Assembly (NCBI RefSeq): GCF_946482535.1
Contig: NZ_CAMLRU010000018.1
Span: 1 to 23,178 of the forward strand
From: an uncultured Flavobacterium sp.
GTDB lineage: Bacteria; Bacteroidota; Bacteroidia; Flavobacteriales; Flavobacteriaceae
Length of the DNA stretch: 23,178 bases
Direction: 5' to 3'
The position numbers and the translations under genes are program-made. Position 1 is the stretch's first letter. Each line of letters opens with the position of its first letter. This document shows positions 22,724 through 23,178 of the stretch, in pieces. The notes beneath the pieces are model-generated. The model was not told the DNA's origin. It did no database searches and saw only the letters and a program-made list of their open reading frames with translations.

Positions 22724-23178
22724 TTAACAGCCTGACACAGCCAGTAAACTTTCTTCCCAGTTCTTGATTTTCAAACCAAATGTTTTCCGAATTTTTGTTT
22801 TGTCTAAAACACTATAACTCGGTCTTTGAGCCGGTGTCGGGTAACTTGACGTGGGAATGGAATTTAAATCTATATTTATCTGATTGATTTCAAAGATTTT
22901 TTGGGCAAAATCATACCAAGAGCATTGTCCTTCGTTGCTGAAATTATAAATCCCGAAGTTATCGGTTGTCGGTTGTTGGTTATCGGTTACAATAATTTGT
23001 ACTAAAACCTCTGCTAAATCAACGGCACTGGTGGGCGTTCCAATCTGGTCATTAACGACAGAAAGACTGTCTCTTTCGGAAGCTAATCGCAACATGGTTT
23101 TCATAAAATTATTTCCAAATTGAGAATAAACCCAAGAGGTTCTGATGATAAAATGCTTTTGCCAGGTTTGCTGAATGG
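22724..23178 (-). CDS. rfbD: dTDP-4-dehydrorhamnose reductase, C-terminal part (cut by window edge)
   Basis: RfbD makes dTDP-L-rhamnose, the last step of that pathway, with NAD(P)H. The frame is open from the window edge at 23178 to the TAA at 22724, showing about 150 C-terminal residues; the internal ATG at 23104 is not the gene start, since the conserved HFIIRTSWVYSQFGNNFMK lies before it. Other family marks are SVVNDQIGTPTSA, GIYNFSNEG, SWYDFA and PSYSVLDKTKIRKTFG near the end. The N-terminal NAD-binding half is outside the window, where rfbA/B/C may also lie. An inserted stretch of about ten residues (TVTDNQQPTTDN region) is coded by a 7-bp tandem repeat. The family assignment is firm. 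Confidence 0.92.
   Translation of the reverse strand, partial: IQQTWQKHFIIRTSWVYSQFGNNFMKTMLRLASERDSLSVVNDQIGTPTSAVDLAEVLVQIIVTDNQQPTTDNFGIYNFSNEGQCSWYDFAQKIFEINQINIDLNSIPTSSYPTPAQRPSYSVLDKTKIRKTFGLKIKNWEESLLAVSGC
22960..22987. repeat. Four-copy 7-bp tandem repeat inside rfbD
   Basis: On the + strand the units are TATCGGT, TGTCGGT, TGTTGGT, TATCGGT (reverse strand ACCGATA, ACCAACA, ACCGACA, ACCGATA). The stretch is read through in frame and codes the peptide DNQQPTTDN within rfbD. A period of 7 is not a multiple of 3, so a change of copy number by one or two would shift the frame. Confidence 0.8.

Noticed and set aside
22696..22725. Imperfect inverted repeat at the end of rfbD (AATCCCGA / TCGGGGTT)
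   Set aside because: It has a mismatch on the transcribed strand, a 14-base loop, overlaps the stop codon and lacks a good T run.
1..23178. Search for CRISPR arrays, tRNA/rRNA genes, insertion sequences, phage or defence systems
   Set aside because: No regularly spaced repeats, tRNA-like structures, transposase motifs or defence-type domains were seen by eye.

Overview
The window looks like chromosomal DNA of a Flavobacterium-type bacterium (phylum Bacteroidota). The evidence is low GC, a type IX secretion (T9SS) type A C-terminal sorting domain, a Bacteroidota-style lipoprotein, start sites without clear Shine-Dalgarno sequences, several promoters of the Bacteroidota form TTG-N(17-23)-TAnnTTTG, and small families typical of flavobacteria (DUF5687, DUF4254, DUF6427, DUF6341).

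Left part (1-6.4 kb) is mostly core functions. It holds the 5' end of a DUF5687 membrane protein (ABC-permease-like), an orphan PaaE-like flavin/2Fe-2S reductase, a DUF4254 gene followed by a family 9 heptosyltransferase-like gene, uracil phosphoribosyltransferase (upp), two small membrane proteins (DUF6427 and DUF6341) and purD. Several convergent neighbours overlap or abut at their stop codons. A T9SS-secreted protein with six BNR/Ycf48-like repeats follows and ends at a clear hairpin terminator.

From about 7.8 kb to the right edge is a surface polysaccharide (O-antigen/capsule type) locus in several transcription units. Unit A (+): CapK/PaaK-like adenylate-forming enzyme, UDP-GlcNAc 2-epimerase (wecB), GT4 glycosyltransferase. 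Unit B (-), transcribed towards A: DUF1972 glycosyltransferase, Wzy-like polymerase/ligase, UDP-glucuronate decarboxylase (UDP-xylose synthase) and a WcaJ-type initiating sugar-1-phosphate transferase. Unit C (-): Wzx flippase, a second Wzy-like protein, and another GT4 enzyme. Between B and C a 2OG-Fe(II) dioxygenase-like gene lies alone on the + strand with its own promoter. To the right are a family 3 acyltransferase, a lipoprotein of unknown function with a strong terminator, and the 3' part of dTDP-4-dehydrorhamnose reductase (rfbD), which runs off the edge.

Together these genes suggest a Wzx/Wzy-type glycan: WcaJ-like initiation, sugars that may include ManNAc (WecB), xylose (UXS) and rhamnose (RfbD), transfer by three glycosyltransferases, flipping, polymerisation and/or ligation, and acyl decoration. 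No wza/wzc export genes, UDP-glucose dehydrogenase or rfbA/B/C are visible. I saw no tRNA, rRNA, CRISPR array, IS element or phage gene. There is no gene-free stretch over 300 bases; the longest gap is about 225 bases (16178-16402). I did not find a clearly new system. The best candidates for a second look are the dioxygenase inside the glycan locus, the lipoprotein of unknown function, and the 7-bp repeat inside rfbD.
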